Positions 26,038-36,283 of a stretch of DNA of 64,000 nt are shown here, in pieces. The notes under the pieces are model-generated. The model was not told the DNA's origin and did no database searches. It saw only the letters and a program-made list of their open reading frames with translations. The stretch is from Thiobacillus thioparus DSM 505 (GTDB lineage: Bacteria; Pseudomonadota; Gammaproteobacteria; Burkholderiales; Thiobacillaceae): assembly GCF_000373385.1 (NCBI RefSeq), contig NZ_KB891330.1, positions 118,857 to 182,856 on the forward strand, in the 5' to 3' direction. Every line of letters starts with the position of its first letter. Positions within the stretch are counted from its first letter, which is position 1. The position numbers were made by a program, and so were the translations under genes.

Positions 26038-27837
26038 ATGGCCCAGGCTCCCCCCACCCCCACGGCAAGCCCCCGTCCCCTGTCGGCGCTGGCTGGCCTG
26101 TGGCCCTTCCTGCGGCCCTACCGGGCCCGGCTTGCGCTGGCCTTCGTGCTGTTGTGCCTCGGGTCCGGAACCATCCTGCTGGTGCCGCTGGCGTTTCGCG
26201 ATCTCGTCGACTTCGGCTTCTTCGGCAAGCCGGCGCAGCCAAACGGCGGCCTGCTCGGCGCCTTGAGCCTGAACGGGTATTTCATCGTCCTGTTCGGCCT
26301 GGCGTGCATCTGGGCGCTCGCCGTGGCGGCGCGCTACTACACCGTGGCCTGGATTGGCGAACGAGCGACTGCGGACCTGCGCAGCGCCGTATACGCGCGC
26401 GTGCTGACACAGTCGCCGCAATTCTTCGAGACCCTGCAGACCGGCGAAGTGCTGTCGCGGCTGACCGGCGACACGACGCTGGTGCAGACCGTGGTCGGCA
26501 GTTCGATTTCAATGGGCCTGCGCAGCCTGTTCCAGTTCATCGGCGGCATGATCATGCTGGCCGTCACCAGCCTCTATCTGTTTTCCCTCAACCTCGGCCT
26601 GATGGCGCTGCTGACGCTGCCCATCCTCGCCATCGGTCGCAAGGTCAGGAAACTCTCGCGGGAATCACAGGACAAGATCGCCGACGCCTCGGCGCTGGCG
26701 GGCGAAATCCTCAACGCCATGCCAACGGTACAGGCCTACACCCAGGAGCAGCAGGAAGCCCGGCGCTTCACCGCACGCACCGAAACCAGCTTCGTCACCG
26801 CGATCCGGCGCACGCGCGTACGTGCCGCGCTCACGGCACTCATCATCACCGCCGTGATGGGAACGATCATCTTCGTGCTGTGGATCGGCGCCCGCCAGGT
26901 GCACGACGGCATCATGACCGGCGGCGAACTGGCCTCCTTCGTCCTTTATGCGGCGCTGGTGGCCGGCGGCGTCGGCACCCTGTCGGAGGTGTGGGGCGAC
27001 GTAATGCGTGCCGCCGGGGCGACGGAACGGTTGCTCGACCTGCTGCACGCCGAATCGGCCATCCACGAGGTGCCCAGCCCGCAAGCGCCGGCGCAGCCGG
27101 CCCGGGCGGCTATCCGCTTCGATCACGTCACGTTCCGCTACCCCGCCCATCCGGACACCGACGCGCTCCACGACATCCGCCTGGACATCCCGCCGGGCGA
27201 AAGCGTCGCGCTGGTCGGTCCCTCCGGGGCCGGCAAGACTACGCTGTTCCAGTTGCTACTGCGCTACTACGAGGTGTCCGAAGGGGCGATCCGGCTCAAC
27301 GGACAGGACATCCGCCAGCTGAGCCTGCACGACCTGCGCCAGGGCATCGCCATCGTGCCGCAGGACCCGGTCATTTTTTCGGCCAATGCGCTGGAGAACA
27401 TCCGTTATGGCCGCGCCACCGCGAGCGACGAAGACGTCCTGCAGGCGGCCCGGGCCGCCCTGGTGGACGAATTCATCGAGCGCCTGCCCGAGGGCTACCA
27501 GACCTTCCTCGGTGAACGCGGCACCCGCTTGTCCGGCGGCCAGCGCCAGCGCATCGCGATCGCCCGCGCCATCCTGAAAGGCGCACCGCTGCTGCTGCTC
27601 GACGAAGCCACCAGCGCCCTCGACGCGGAATCGGAAGCCCTGGTGCAACAAGGCCTCGGCGCCGCCATGCAAGGGCGCACCACGCTGGTCATCGCACACC
27701 GGTTGGCCACGGTACAGAAAGTCGACCGCATCGTGGTGATGGACGGCGGTCGGATCGTGGAAACCGGCACCCCGCAGGATCTGCGCAAACAGGGCGGGCT
27801 CTACGCGCGGCTGGCCGCGCTGCAACTCAACCAGTGA
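26038..27837 (+). CDS. MsbA-like ABC exporter (fused membrane and ATPase domains)
   Basis: At 599 residues this is a half-transporter: six membrane helices in the first 330 residues (LALAFVLLCLG, YFIVLFGLACIWALAVAAR and others) and an ATPase domain with Walker A GPSGAGKTT (about 395-403), Q-loop VPQDPVIF, signature LSGGQRQR and Walker B LLLLDEATSALD. The ABC family close to MsbA/ABCB includes lipid and drug exporters. The ATG at 26038 is chosen; a TTG six bases earlier is possible. It may be co-transcribed with the patatin-like lipoprotein. A 7-bp stem (ATCGGCC/GGCCGAT, 27837-27857) follows, without a T run. Confidence 0.9.
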   Translation: MAQAPPTPTASPRPLSALAGLWPFLRPYRARLALAFVLLCLGSGTILLVPLAFRDLVDFGFFGKPAQPNGGLLGALSLNGYFIVLFGLACIWALAVAARYYTVAWIGERATADLRSAVYARVLTQSPQFFETLQTGEVLSRLTGDTTLVQTVVGSSISMGLRSLFQFIGGMIMLAVTSLYLFSLNLGLMALLTLPILAIGRKVRKLSRESQDKIADASALAGEILNAMPTVQAYTQEQQEARRFTARTETSFVTAIRRTRVRAALTALIITAVMGTIIFVLWIGARQVHDGIMTGGELASFVLYAALVAGGVGTLSEVWGDVMRAAGATERLLDLLHAESAIHEVPSPQAPAQPARAAIRFDHVTFRYPAHPDTDALHDIRLDIPPGESVALVGPSGAGKTTLFQLLLRYYEVSEGAIRLNGQDIRQLSLHDLRQGIAIVPQDPVIFSANALENIRYGRATASDEDVLQAARAALVDEFIERLPEGYQTFLGERGTRLSGGQRQRIAIARAILKGAPLLLLDEATSALDAESEALVQQGLGAAMQGRTTLVIAHRLATVQKVDRIVVMDGGRIVETGTPQDLRKQGGLYARLAALQLNQ

Positions 27838-27922
27838 TCGGCCGCATCCTGGCCGATGCATTCAGTTATTCCAGAACGGGCCGATACCCCTATTAAGAGA
27901 ATGACACCGATGCGAGACCTGC

Positions 27923-28870
27923 TTGAACGCTTCCCCCGCCCCTGCCGCGAGCCCACGCTCCCGCGAGCCGACTGACGCGCCGGCGGCGGAAGAAACCCTG
28001 GCCGCGCACGCCAGGCGCGCGTTGCGCACCAGGGTGCGTACGCGGGTCACGGCCGTACTCGACGCCGGCATCGGCTTCTTGCAACGCCTGCGCACGAAAG
28101 CCGGCGGGGAGCCGGAGAAGACCGAGGACACCGATGACAGGCGCGGCGCCAGGCCGGACCGGTCGGAGGCGCGGCGCGGCGCTTCGGCTGCCCCGGTCGA
28201 GACGCCCACCGAAGCCCCCAAGCCGAAGCGCCGTCTGCGCGCACTCCTGATTTATGTCAGCGTGCTCCTGGTCGGCGGTGCCGGCGGCGGCGCCCTCGCC
28301 TATACACTGTTCCAGCAACAACTCGACCAGGTGCTCAACGACAGCCTGCGCCAGGAGGCCGCGCGCTCGAAGAAAACCCGGCCCAGTGCCGAAATCCAGA
28401 AGGCGTTCGACAACGAACAGACCCAGCGCGCCGACGCCGAGAAGAAATTGGCGGCGTCCATTGCCGCGTACTCGGCCGCTACGTCCGACGCCCATCGCCA
28501 GCTCGAAAACCTGATCGGCGAGCAGGTCGCGGAAAACCGGCGCCTGCAGGCGGCCCTGGCCGACTCGACCCAGTCCAGCGCTGAAACGCACAAAGCGCTG
28601 ACGGAAGAACAGGCCAAGCGCACCGCAGCAGAGGAAAAGCTCGCCGAGTCCTCGAAGGCCATGGTCAAACAACAAAAGCAGCTTGACGCAGCAGAAAAGC
28701 AACTGGCCGCGCTCAACGTCGCCGAAGCCTCGCCCGGCGCCCGACGCGACCTGCTGGCCAGCCGCACCCATGACGAGCCGAGAAGCCGTCCGCTCAAGAC
28801 GGGCAACTGCACGCTCGGCACGAATAACGTCGACGCGCTGAAGAACTGTATCGCAGACTTCAACCGGTAA
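27923..28870 (+). CDS. hypothetical membrane-anchored coiled-coil protein
   Basis: The frame runs from a TTG at 27923: an Ala/Arg/Pro-rich cytoplasmic part (about 110 residues), one membrane helix (LLIYVSVLLVGGAGGGALAY), and a long coiled coil rich in Lys, Glu, Ala and Gln (AEIQKAFDNEQTQRADAEKK, HKALTEEQAKRTAAEEKLAE), with a short tail holding two Cys. No family was recognised. The start is doubtful. ATGs at 27901 and 27910 with a weak ribosome site (AAGAG) lie in another frame that stops after about 22 codons, so a frameshift in the C-rich run near 27930-27940 is possible. Confidence 0.55.
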   Translation: MNASPAPAASPRSREPTDAPAAEETLAAHARRALRTRVRTRVTAVLDAGIGFLQRLRTKAGGEPEKTEDTDDRRGARPDRSEARRGASAAPVETPTEAPKPKRRLRALLIYVSVLLVGGAGGGALAYTLFQQQLDQVLNDSLRQEAARSKKTRPSAEIQKAFDNEQTQRADAEKKLAASIAAYSAATSDAHRQLENLIGEQVAENRRLQAALADSTQSSAETHKALTEEQAKRTAAEEKLAESSKAMVKQQKQLDAAEKQLAALNVAEASPGARRDLLASRTHDEPRSRPLKTGNCTLGTNNVDALKNCIADFNR

Positions 28871-29170
28871 GCCTCCAGCTCAACCGAAAGGCCACCTCGG
28901 TTGACGGCCTCCAATCGGCCAAAAACAGACCTTCAGACAAGAATAAGGCCGCGCAGGTTGTCGGAATACTTTACAGCTTCGCCTTCACGCAACATCACTT
29001 TCCAGAAGCACTCCACGTAAACATTGGCCTGTAGCTAAACCTTGCGGGTAGCATGCTTCATGCTTTGATTAATGGGCTGGTTGCCATGTGGCGTGGCTGT
29101 CTGTCAACGCGCCCCAACCAGACACCCGAGCACTGCCCTGCTCGGCTCAAACAAAATGGAAAAGAAAGTC
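28871..29170. other. gene-free stretch before the PEP-CTERM gene
   Basis: No supported coding frame, tRNA or repeat is seen. It must hold the promoter of the PEP-CTERM gene, but unlike the second PEP-CTERM gene at 50 kb no convincing sigma-54 motif was found. Confidence 0.4.
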
Positions 29171-30070
29171 ATGAAAACCCCTCGTTTGGTATCAACGATT
29201 TGCGCCTTGGCAATCGGCTTGACTTTCCAGTCCGCTGCATGGGGATACTCCGTAGATGCTTCCTCGTTTTATATCTACAGGACTGGCCCCAACGGATTTA
29301 CCAGTCAATCGGACGGCACCGCCACGGCCGCGAGCAACATCGTTCCGGGAGCAAGCGGCGTCGGGTCCAGCGTCCTCGCGCTTTACGGCCCCACAAATGG
29401 CCTCAGCCTTTCCGTTTCGGCTCAAGCCGTGCAGGACTACGGAACCTTTCACGGCCAGGCCTCTTCCGCGCTCGTGCGCGACTACACCGGAGGCAGCTTC
29501 GAAGTTTTGCAGGTTTTTGCCACTGGCAAGTTCGTCGAAACGCTGACGATCGCCGCGCCAGCCGGGGCGGCTGGGACGGACGGGAAATTGATGCTGGGAT
29601 GGGACGTTACCGGCAGTAGTTCGAGCGGTACCAGCGGCGACGCTCACTTGAGCATAAGCGCACGAACGTCCGCGTCGCTTCCAAATACCAACAGCCAAAC
29701 CACTAGCATCACCAGCAACGGACGATACTTCCTGTTCAGCCCGATCTCGTTCACCTTTGGAACGGCGTTCGATCTCACCGTCGACTCCGCCGTCTTCGCG
29801 GCCGTCGGGTACGACAACACGTCAAACACGGGGCCGGTCACTTTCAGCGACTCGGCATCCGCGGATTTCCTGCACACCGCTATCCTTTCCAGCGTCGGAG
29901 TGAGCGATGGCGCGGGGAATGCCCTTGCCAATTTCACAATCACTACGGGGTCGGGGCGGGCCTTTCCCGTAGCGGCGTCGATACCCGAACCCGAGTCCTA
30001 CGCGATGATGCTTGCCGGCCTCGGCCTGCTCGGGTTTTTTGCGCGACGCAAGAAACAGCAAACCACCTAA
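29171..30070 (+). CDS. PEP-CTERM sorting-domain exported protein
   Basis: The 299-residue product has a Sec signal (ICALAIGLTFQSAAWG), a Ser/Thr/Gly-rich beta-type mature region with few charges, and a C-terminal PEP-CTERM anchor: IPEPESYAMMLAGLGLLGFFARRKKQQ (PEP motif, hydrophobic helix, basic tail). Such proteins are sorted by exosortase and processed to the cell surface or extracellular polysaccharide. No exosortase gene is in the window, though the TPR protein PrsT is at 50-53 kb. The ATG at 29171 is chosen; one at 29156 is in frame. A terminator follows. Confidence 0.9.
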   Translation: MKTPRLVSTICALAIGLTFQSAAWGYSVDASSFYIYRTGPNGFTSQSDGTATAASNIVPGASGVGSSVLALYGPTNGLSLSVSAQAVQDYGTFHGQASSALVRDYTGGSFEVLQVFATGKFVETLTIAAPAGAAGTDGKLMLGWDVTGSSSSGTSGDAHLSISARTSASLPNTNSQTTSITSNGRYFLFSPISFTFGTAFDLTVDSAVFAAVGYDNTSNTGPVTFSDSASADFLHTAILSSVGVSDGAGNALANFTITTGSGRAFPVAASIPEPESYAMMLAGLGLLGFFARRKKQQTT

Positions 30071-30090
30071 ATCGACTCTGTTGCACTCAC

Positions 30091-30122
30091 ACGGTCCCGT
30101 TTCTGCGGGGCCGTTGTTTTTT
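30091..30122 (+). terminator. intrinsic terminator after the PEP-CTERM gene
   Basis: ACGGTCCCG pairs with CGGGGCCGT (one G-U), loop TTTCTG, followed by TGTTTTTT on the plus strand, 20 bases after the stop. Confidence 0.88.
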
Positions 30123-30162
30123 GCGGCTCGCGAAGTGCCGGATTGGGTCCTTAGAAGTCATT

Positions 30163-31950
30163 TCACTGCGCTGACAGCCACCCCCGCCATCCTCCATATT
30201 CCGTAATGTCCCGCGCATCGGCCACGCCGATGCCTTCGCAAATGAACCCGCTCACAACCGCCCCATCGGCCAGTTCCAGCTTGCCGATGCCGAGCGGCGC
30301 GGGGATGCCGGCGACGAAGGCACCGAACTGGCTGATGGGCATTTCCCATATTTCGCAGGCGATGGCGCCGCCGCCCTCCTGGACTTTGATAAGGCCTGGA
30401 CGCTTGCCGTCGGACAGGGCGTAGAAACGGTATGTCGGCGCGGTCTGCGTCGTGGCGACCAGACGCGCGTTGCGCTCCGTGAGTTGATGGTTGAGCGGCA
30501 GGCCGCTGAGATGGGCGCCGACGACAGCGACCCGAACCTGGCCGCCAGGAAGCAGGTTCAAGGTTTCGGCGTCGGGCAGAACATGACCGGTGGCGCCCAG
30601 CTTGCCGCCGAGCGCCTGCTGCATTCTGGAAGCCAGGTGCAGCAGCGGACCGTCCTGATACGGCGGCGCGATGAGGGTGACGCCGAACGGCAGGCCATCA
30701 TTCTGGAACCCGGCCGGCACGGCGGTGGCGGCGAGGTCGAGCAGGTTCATGAAGTTCGTGTAAGTGCCGAGATGGGAATTGAGGCGGATGGGATCGGCCA
30801 GCATCTCTTCAATCCGGTAGATCGTGCCGGCGGTGGGGGTGAGCAGTACGTCGATGTCGTTCCACACCGCATCGCACACCCGCTTGGCCGCACGTAATTT
30901 GTAGAAATGGGCGAAGGTATCGGCGGCGCTGATATCGCGGCCGCCGGCGATGATGGCGCGCACCGGCGGAAACACCTTGTCCGGCTGCGCATCGAAGAAG
31001 TCGCGGATGGCGAGGTAGCGCTCGGCCACCCAAGGGCCGTCGTAGAGCAGGCGCGCGGTGTCGAGGAAGGGGGCAAGATCGATTTCGACCGGCGTGCCGC
31101 CCAGCGCCTGCATGCGCTGCACCGCTTCGCCGAACAGGCGTTCCGCCTCGGCGTTGCCGAAGAACTGGAGGTCCTTCTGCATCGGCACGCCGAAACGAAA
31201 GCCGGCTGCGCGGCCGAAGTCGAAGCCGTGCGGCGCCAGCGGGCGCGCGTATTCATCGTCGGCGTCGAAACCGGCCGCCGCCGCCAGCACGCGCTCGGCA
31301 TCCTCCGCGGTCAGCGTGAAGATCGACACCGCATCGAGCGAGCGGCAGGCGGGCACCACGCCGCGGGTGGAGAGCGCGCCGCAGCTCGGCTTGTGGCCGA
31401 TCAGATGGTTGAACGCGGCGGGCACGCGGCCGGAACCGGCCGTGTCGGTACCGAGCGAAAAGCTCGCCAGGCCGAGCGCTACCGCCACCGCCGAACCGGA
31501 GCTGGAGCCGCCGGAGATGAAGTCGGGATCGAAGGCATTGCGGCAGGCGCCATAGGGTGAACGCGTGCCGTTCAAGCCGGTGGCGAACTGGTCGAGGTTG
31601 GTTTTGCCGAGCGGAATCGCGCCGGCATCGATCAGGCGCTGCACGGCTGTCGCGCTGCGTTCCGGTGTATAGGAAAACTCGGGACAGGCCGCGGTGGTAG
31701 GCAGGCCGGCAAGGTCGATATTGTCCTTGATGGCGAACGGGATGCCGTAGAGCGGCAGGCTCGCGATGTCCTTGCCTTCGAGTTTGCTTGCGTAGGTGCG
31801 CAGGGCGTCGTCGCCGAGACGGTTGATCCAGATGTGGTGGCTGTCTTCGCCGGCCATGCGTTCGATCAGCTCTTCCACCAATTGAAGCGGCGTGAGTGCG
31901 CCGGACTGGTAGCGCTGGCGCAGGCCCGCGATATCGAGCGAGATGTTCAT
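30163..31950 (-). CDS. atzF: allophanate hydrolase
   Basis: This 595-residue protein has an amidase-signature domain (about 1-440) with the Ser-cisSer-Lys triad: Lys75 in FAIKDN, Ser of GGSSSGSA (149-153) and nucleophile Ser173 in TDTAGSGR. The C-terminal domain (about 460-595) is the small domain found in AtzF/DUR1 enzymes. It hydrolyses allophanate to CO2 and two ammonium ions, with N-carboxycarbamate as intermediate. It is the last gene of the ten-gene operon, seven bases after the carboxylase stop, and completes the pathway. The ATG at 31950 (MNISLDIAG) is preferred to one two codons upstream. Confidence 0.93.
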   Translation of the reverse strand: MNISLDIAGLRQRYQSGALTPLQLVEELIERMAGEDSHHIWINRLGDDALRTYASKLEGKDIASLPLYGIPFAIKDNIDLAGLPTTAACPEFSYTPERSATAVQRLIDAGAIPLGKTNLDQFATGLNGTRSPYGACRNAFDPDFISGGSSSGSAVAVALGLASFSLGTDTAGSGRVPAAFNHLIGHKPSCGALSTRGVVPACRSLDAVSIFTLTAEDAERVLAAAAGFDADDEYARPLAPHGFDFGRAAGFRFGVPMQKDLQFFGNAEAERLFGEAVQRMQALGGTPVEIDLAPFLDTARLLYDGPWVAERYLAIRDFFDAQPDKVFPPVRAIIAGGRDISAADTFAHFYKLRAAKRVCDAVWNDIDVLLTPTAGTIYRIEEMLADPIRLNSHLGTYTNFMNLLDLAATAVPAGFQNDGLPFGVTLIAPPYQDGPLLHLASRMQQALGGKLGATGHVLPDAETLNLLPGGQVRVAVVGAHLSGLPLNHQLTERNARLVATTQTAPTYRFYALSDGKRPGLIKVQEGGGAIACEIWEMPISQFGAFVAGIPAPLGIGKLELADGAVVSGFICEGIGVADARDITEYGGWRGWLSAQ

Positions 31951-31957
31951 GCGCACC

Positions 31958-34900
31958 TCACTCGCTCACCAGCACCAGCAGGTCCTGCCCGGCACTCACC
32001 TGCCCGCCTTCGCGGCAGAACACCTTGTGGATCCGGCCGTCGGACGGTGCCATCACGGCGAACTCCATCTTCATCGATTCGACGATGACGAGCGGATCGC
32101 CCTGCTTCACCTCGTCACCCGCCTCCACTTCCACCTTCCACACGTTGCCGGCGACGTGGCTGGCGATGGCGCGGCCGTTCTCGGGCAGGTCGAGTTCGCT
32201 GTCGGGCGCGGCTTCGGCCACCGTGATATCGCTGGCATAGTCGGCCTGGCCGCTGGCGCGCCAGCGTTCGCGCTCTGCGTCGAACGAGGCCTGCTGCTGC
32301 GACTTGAACGTGGCGATGGATTCGCTGTTGTCGGCGAGGAAGGCGTTGTATTCGCGCAGACTGAAGGTGGTTTCCTCGATCTTCAACTGATAGCGACCGA
32401 GAGGAAAATCCTCGCGGATCTTGAGCAGCTCGTCCTCGCTCACCGGGAAGAAGCGTACCTGGTCGAAGAAGCGCAGCAGCCACGGCTTGCCGTCGGTGAA
32501 GTCGGCGGTCTGGCGCCAGCGGTTCCACATCTGCAGGGTGCGGCCGACGAACTGGTAGCCGCCGGGACCTTCCATGCCGTAGACGCACATGTAGGCGCCG
32601 CCGATGCCGACGGCGTTTTCCGGAGTCCAGGTGCGGGCGGGGTTGTACTTGGTGGTGACCAGGCGATGGCGCGGGTCGACCGGGGTGGCCACCGGCGCGC
32701 CGAGGTAGACGTCGCCCAGTCCCATGACCAGGTAGCTGGCGTCGAAAACGATGCGCTTCACCTCTTCGATGGATTCGAGGCCGTTGATGCGGCGGATGAA
32801 CTCGATGTTGCTCGGGCACCAGGGCGCGTCCTTGCGCACCGACTGCATGTATTTTTCGATCGCGAGTTGGGTGGCGGCGTCGTCCCACGACAGCGGGATG
32901 TGCACGATGCGGGTCGGCACCCGCATGTCCTCGATCGCGGGCAGCACCTTTTCCGCGACCAGCAGCAGCTCCATCAGTTTCGACAGCGGCAGCACGCGCG
33001 AATCGTAATGCACCTGTAGCGAGCGGATGCCGGGCGTGAGGTCGAGAATGCCCGGCACGGCGTCGGCCTGCAGTTTGGTCATCAGCGCATGCACGCGGAA
33101 GCGCAGGTTGAGATCGAGCACCAGCGGGCCATATTCGACCAGCAGGTATTTGTCGCCGGCGCGGCGGTAGACCACGGCAACGGGGTTGTCGGTTTCCGAC
33201 GTATGGTGGAGAACGGGTTCGGCTAGCGGACCGTTGTCATTGATCAATTCAGGCGCAGCGAGGCCGGCGATGGCGGCGTCCTGCGCCGCTTCCATGCGCT
33301 CGGCCTGCGCCTGGCTCAAGCGCTTGAAGCGCACGGTGTCGCCCGGGCGCAGCTGGCCCATCTTCCACAGCTCGGCCTGCACGATGGTCGCCGGGCAGAC
33401 GAAGCCGCCGAGGCTGGGGCCGTCCGGCCCGAGGATCACCGGCATGTCGCCGGTGAAGTCGACCGCGCCGATGGCGTAGGCGTTGTCGTGGATGTTGGAC
33501 GGATGCAGCCCAGCCTCGCCGCCGTCCTTGCGTGCCCATTGCGGGCGCGGGCCGATCAGGCGCACGCCGGTGCGGCTCGAGTTGTAGTGCACCTCCCAGT
33601 CGGTGGCGAAGAACATCTCGATGTCGGCGTCGGTGAAGAAGTCCGGTGCGCCGTGCGGGCCGTAGAGCACGCCAATTTCCCAGGCGTGGCCGTAGGCGGG
33701 AATCAGCGAAGCGGGCAGCGCCTCGCCCATGGCCAAGGCGTCGGCTGCCTCGATATGCAGCACGTCGCCGACCCGCAGCGTTCGTCCGGCGTGACCGCCG
33801 AACTGGCCGAGCGTGAAGGTGGATTTGCTGCCGAGGTAATCCGGCACGTCGAAGCCACCGCGCACCGCGAGATAGGCGCGGCAGCCGGTGTCCTTGATCG
33901 CGCCAAGCTTCAGGATCGAACCGGCCTTCACCGCGTGCGCCGCCCAGTTGGCGAGCGGTACGCCGTCGAGCTCGGCGCCCATGTCAGCGCCGGCCAGCGC
34001 GATCCGCGCGTCACAGTTGAAGCGCAGCGTGGGGCCGGCCACCGTCAGTTCCAGCGCAGCTGAGCCCTCTTCGTTGCCAGCCAGCCTGTTGGCGAGCCGC
34101 AGCGCCAGCGCATCCATCGGCCCCGACGGCGGCACGCCGACGTCCCAGTAGCCCGTGCGGCCCGGCCAGTCCTGGATGCTGCTCTGCACGCCAGGCTCGA
34201 TGACGTCGAGGGTCGCCGGGCGGTAGTGGAAGGCGTTGAGATAGCGCGTGGTCTGGCGCCCTTCGCCGAACACGCTGTCGCGCACGATCTGGCCGAGATA
34301 GCCGAGGTTGGTCTCGATGCCGCCGACCCGGGTGTGGGCCAGTACCTGCTGCATCTTGTTCAGCGCCTCGGCGCGGTCGATGCCCTTGACGATAATCTTC
34401 GCCACCATCGGATCGTAGAACGGCGGCACATCGGAACCGCGCTCGACCCAGGTTTCGATCCGTGCGTCCGACGGGAACACCACCTCGGTCAGCACGCCAG
34501 CGGCGGGCTGAAAATCCTTGGCCGGATCTTCGGCATAGAGGCGCACCTGCATCGAGGCGCCCTTGGGTTCGGCCTGGAAGCCGGACAAGTCCAGCTCGCC
34601 GGCAGCCTCCTTCACCATCCATTCGACCAGATCGACGCCAGTGACCTCTTCGGTGACGCCGTGTTCGACCTGCAGACGGGTGTTCACTTCGAGGAAATAG
34701 AATTCGCCGCTCTGCGTGTCGTAGACGAATTCGACCGTGCCGGCGGAACGGTAGCCGACCGCCTCGCCTAGGCGCACCGCGGTGGCGAGAAGATTGTCTC
34801 TTTGAATCTCCGTGAGGCCAGGCGCCGGGGTTTCCTCGATGACCTTCTGGTTGCGCCGCTGCACCGAACAATCCCGCTCGCCCAGCGCGACGACATGACC

Positions 34901-35551
34901 CTTGCCATCGCCGAAGATCTGCACCTCGATGTGGCGCGCATGCTCAACGTACTTCTCGAGGAAGATCCCGGCCTCCTTGAAGTTGGCGCGGGCCAGCCGC
35001 TCCACCGACTGGAAGGCTTCCACCAGTTCGTCGGCGCTCCAGATCAGGCGCATGCCGATGCCGCCACCGCCGGCGGTGCTCTTCAGCATCACCGGGTAGC
35101 CGATGCGCGCGGCTTCGGCCTGGGCGTGACCGGCGTCACCCAGCAATCCGGAACCCGGTAGCAACGGCACCTTGTTGTGTTCGGCGAGATCGCGCGCGGT
35201 GTGCTTGAGGCCAAAGGCGCGCATCTGCGCAGGGCTCGGCCCGATGAAGGCAATGCCGGCCACCGCGCAGTCCTCGGCGAAGCCGGGGTTCTCGGAGAGA
35301 AAGCCGTAGCCGGGGTGGATGGCCTGGGCACCGGTGGCCTGGGCCGCTTCGAGGATTTTCTCGGCACGCAGGTAGCTCTGCGCCGCCGGCGCCGGGCCGA
35401 TCTCGACCGCTTCGTCGGCGAGACGCACGTGCAACGAATGGCGGTCCGCCTCGGAATACACGGCGACCGACTTCACCCCCATGGTACGCAGGGTGCGGAT
35501 GATGCGGCAGGCGATGGCGCCGCGGTTGGCGATCAGGACCTTGTCGAACAT
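31958..35551 (-). CDS. biotin-dependent urea/guanidine carboxylase
   Basis: The 1197-residue protein has a biotin carboxylase domain (about 1-450; MFDKVLIANRGAIACRIIR, ATP loop STAGGGGIGM, catalytic EVNTRLQVEHGVTEE), a carboxyltransferase part of KipA/KipI type (about 450-1110; VQSSIQDWPGRTGYWDVGVPPSGPMD and later ALAGADM, LQVHYDSR, GIGGAYMCVYGMEGPGGYQ) and a biotinyl domain with Lys1161 in ESMKME. It makes allophanate from urea, or carboxyguanidine from guanidine. Enzymes of this family found next to DUF1989 pairs have been shown to prefer guanidine, so guanidine is the better guess. It lies 65 bases after the DUF1989 genes. Confidence 0.93.
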   Translation of the reverse strand: MFDKVLIANRGAIACRIIRTLRTMGVKSVAVYSEADRHSLHVRLADEAVEIGPAPAAQSYLRAEKILEAAQATGAQAIHPGYGFLSENPGFAEDCAVAGIAFIGPSPAQMRAFGLKHTARDLAEHNKVPLLPGSGLLGDAGHAQAEAARIGYPVMLKSTAGGGGIGMRLIWSADELVEAFQSVERLARANFKEAGIFLEKYVEHARHIEVQIFGDGKGHVVALGERDCSVQRRNQKVIEETPAPGLTEIQRDNLLATAVRLGEAVGYRSAGTVEFVYDTQSGEFYFLEVNTRLQVEHGVTEEVTGVDLVEWMVKEAAGELDLSGFQAEPKGASMQVRLYAEDPAKDFQPAAGVLTEVVFPSDARIETWVERGSDVPPFYDPMVAKIIVKGIDRAEALNKMQQVLAHTRVGGIETNLGYLGQIVRDSVFGEGRQTTRYLNAFHYRPATLDVIEPGVQSSIQDWPGRTGYWDVGVPPSGPMDALALRLANRLAGNEEGSAALELTVAGPTLRFNCDARIALAGADMGAELDGVPLANWAAHAVKAGSILKLGAIKDTGCRAYLAVRGGFDVPDYLGSKSTFTLGQFGGHAGRTLRVGDVLHIEAADALAMGEALPASLIPAYGHAWEIGVLYGPHGAPDFFTDADIEMFFATDWEVHYNSSRTGVRLIGPRPQWARKDGGEAGLHPSNIHDNAYAIGAVDFTGDMPVILGPDGPSLGGFVCPATIVQAELWKMGQLRPGDTVRFKRLSQAQAERMEAAQDAAIAGLAAPELINDNGPLAEPVLHHTSETDNPVAVVYRRAGDKYLLVEYGPLVLDLNLRFRVHALMTKLQADAVPGILDLTPGIRSLQVHYDSRVLPLSKLMELLLVAEKVLPAIEDMRVPTRIVHIPLSWDDAATQLAIEKYMQSVRKDAPWCPSNIEFIRRINGLESIEEVKRIVFDASYLVMGLGDVYLGAPVATPVDPRHRLVTTKYNPARTWTPENAVGIGGAYMCVYGMEGPGGYQFVGRTLQMWNRWRQTADFTDGKPWLLRFFDQVRFFPVSEDELLKIREDFPLGRYQLKIEETTFSLREYNAFLADNSESIATFKSQQQASFDAERERWRASGQADYASDITVAEAAPDSELDLPENGRAIASHVAGNVWKVEVEAGDEVKQGDPLVIVESMKMEFAVMAPSDGRIHKVFCREGGQVSAGQDLLVLVSE

Positions 35552-35615
35552 GTGTGGCTTCCTTGCGGGTCGTCCCGCGTACAGTCTCCGCGACGGGGCG
35601 TCCCGCCGCTGATTG

Positions 35616-36275
35616 TTATTGGCTGGGCGCGTCCCAGATCAGCACCCGGATGGGCGTCGGGTTGTAGGCGTTGCAGGGGTTATTGAGCTGCGGACAGTTG
35701 GAGATCAGGCACAGCACGTCCATCTCGGCACGCATCTCCACGTACTTGCCGGGCGCCGACACGCCGTCGGCGAAGGTCAGGCCGCCTTCGGGCGTCACCG
35801 GCACGTTCATGAAGAAGTTGATGTTGCTGGTGATGTCGCGCTTGGTCAGGCCGCCGTCATAGTGCGCCAGCGCATGCAGGAAGCTGTCGCGGCAGGAATG
35901 CATCGGCCGCTTGTTCAGCGCATAGCGCACGGTGTTGCTCTCGCACGAGCAGGCGCCGCCAAGGGTATCGTGGCGGCCGCAGGTGTCGGCGGTGATCGTC
36001 AGCATCACCCTGCCTTCGGTCGACATCAGCTGCGTGCCGGCAGTGAGGTAGAGCGCGCCCTGCGCGCGCACGGTGTCGGCGGCGCTGTAGCGCTCATCGG
36101 GATCGCGCGCGTTGTAGAACAGGGTGTCGACCGCCTGGTTGCCTTCGAGGTCGAGGATGCGGAAGACCTGTCCCTTCTTGATTTCGTGGAGCCACGGATC
36201 GCCTGCATCGACGACGGCGTTATAGACGGCGGTCTTGGGATCGAATGGACTTTCGACGAGGTTGAAGCTGCTCAT
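35616..36275 (-). CDS. DUF1989 protein, probable carboxyguanidine deiminase subunit
   Basis: From the ATG at 36275 ([20 protein letters not shown]) the 219-residue product carries the DUF1989 core: [34 protein letters not shown]-like region, [24 protein letters not shown] and [18 protein letters not shown]. These proteins were long called urea carboxylase-associated proteins; work on guanidine users showed that the pair deiminates carboxyguanidine to allophanate. Cys and His in TCGRHD and CSCE are likely metal ligands. It begins eight bases after the stop of its partner and precedes the carboxylase. Which of the two is CgdA and which CgdB was not settled. Confidence 0.88.
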   Translation of the reverse strand: MSSFNLVESPFDPKTAVYNAVVDAGDPWLHEIKKGQVFRILDLEGNQAVDTLFYNARDPDERYSAADTVRAQGALYLTAGTQLMSTEGRVMLTITADTCGRHDTLGGACSCESNTVRYALNKRPMHSCRDSFLHALAHYDGGLTKRDITSNINFFMNVPVTPEGGLTFADGVSAPGKYVEMRAEMDVLCLISNCPQLNNPCNAYNPTPIRVLIWDAPSQ

Positions 36276-36283
36276 ATCTGCCC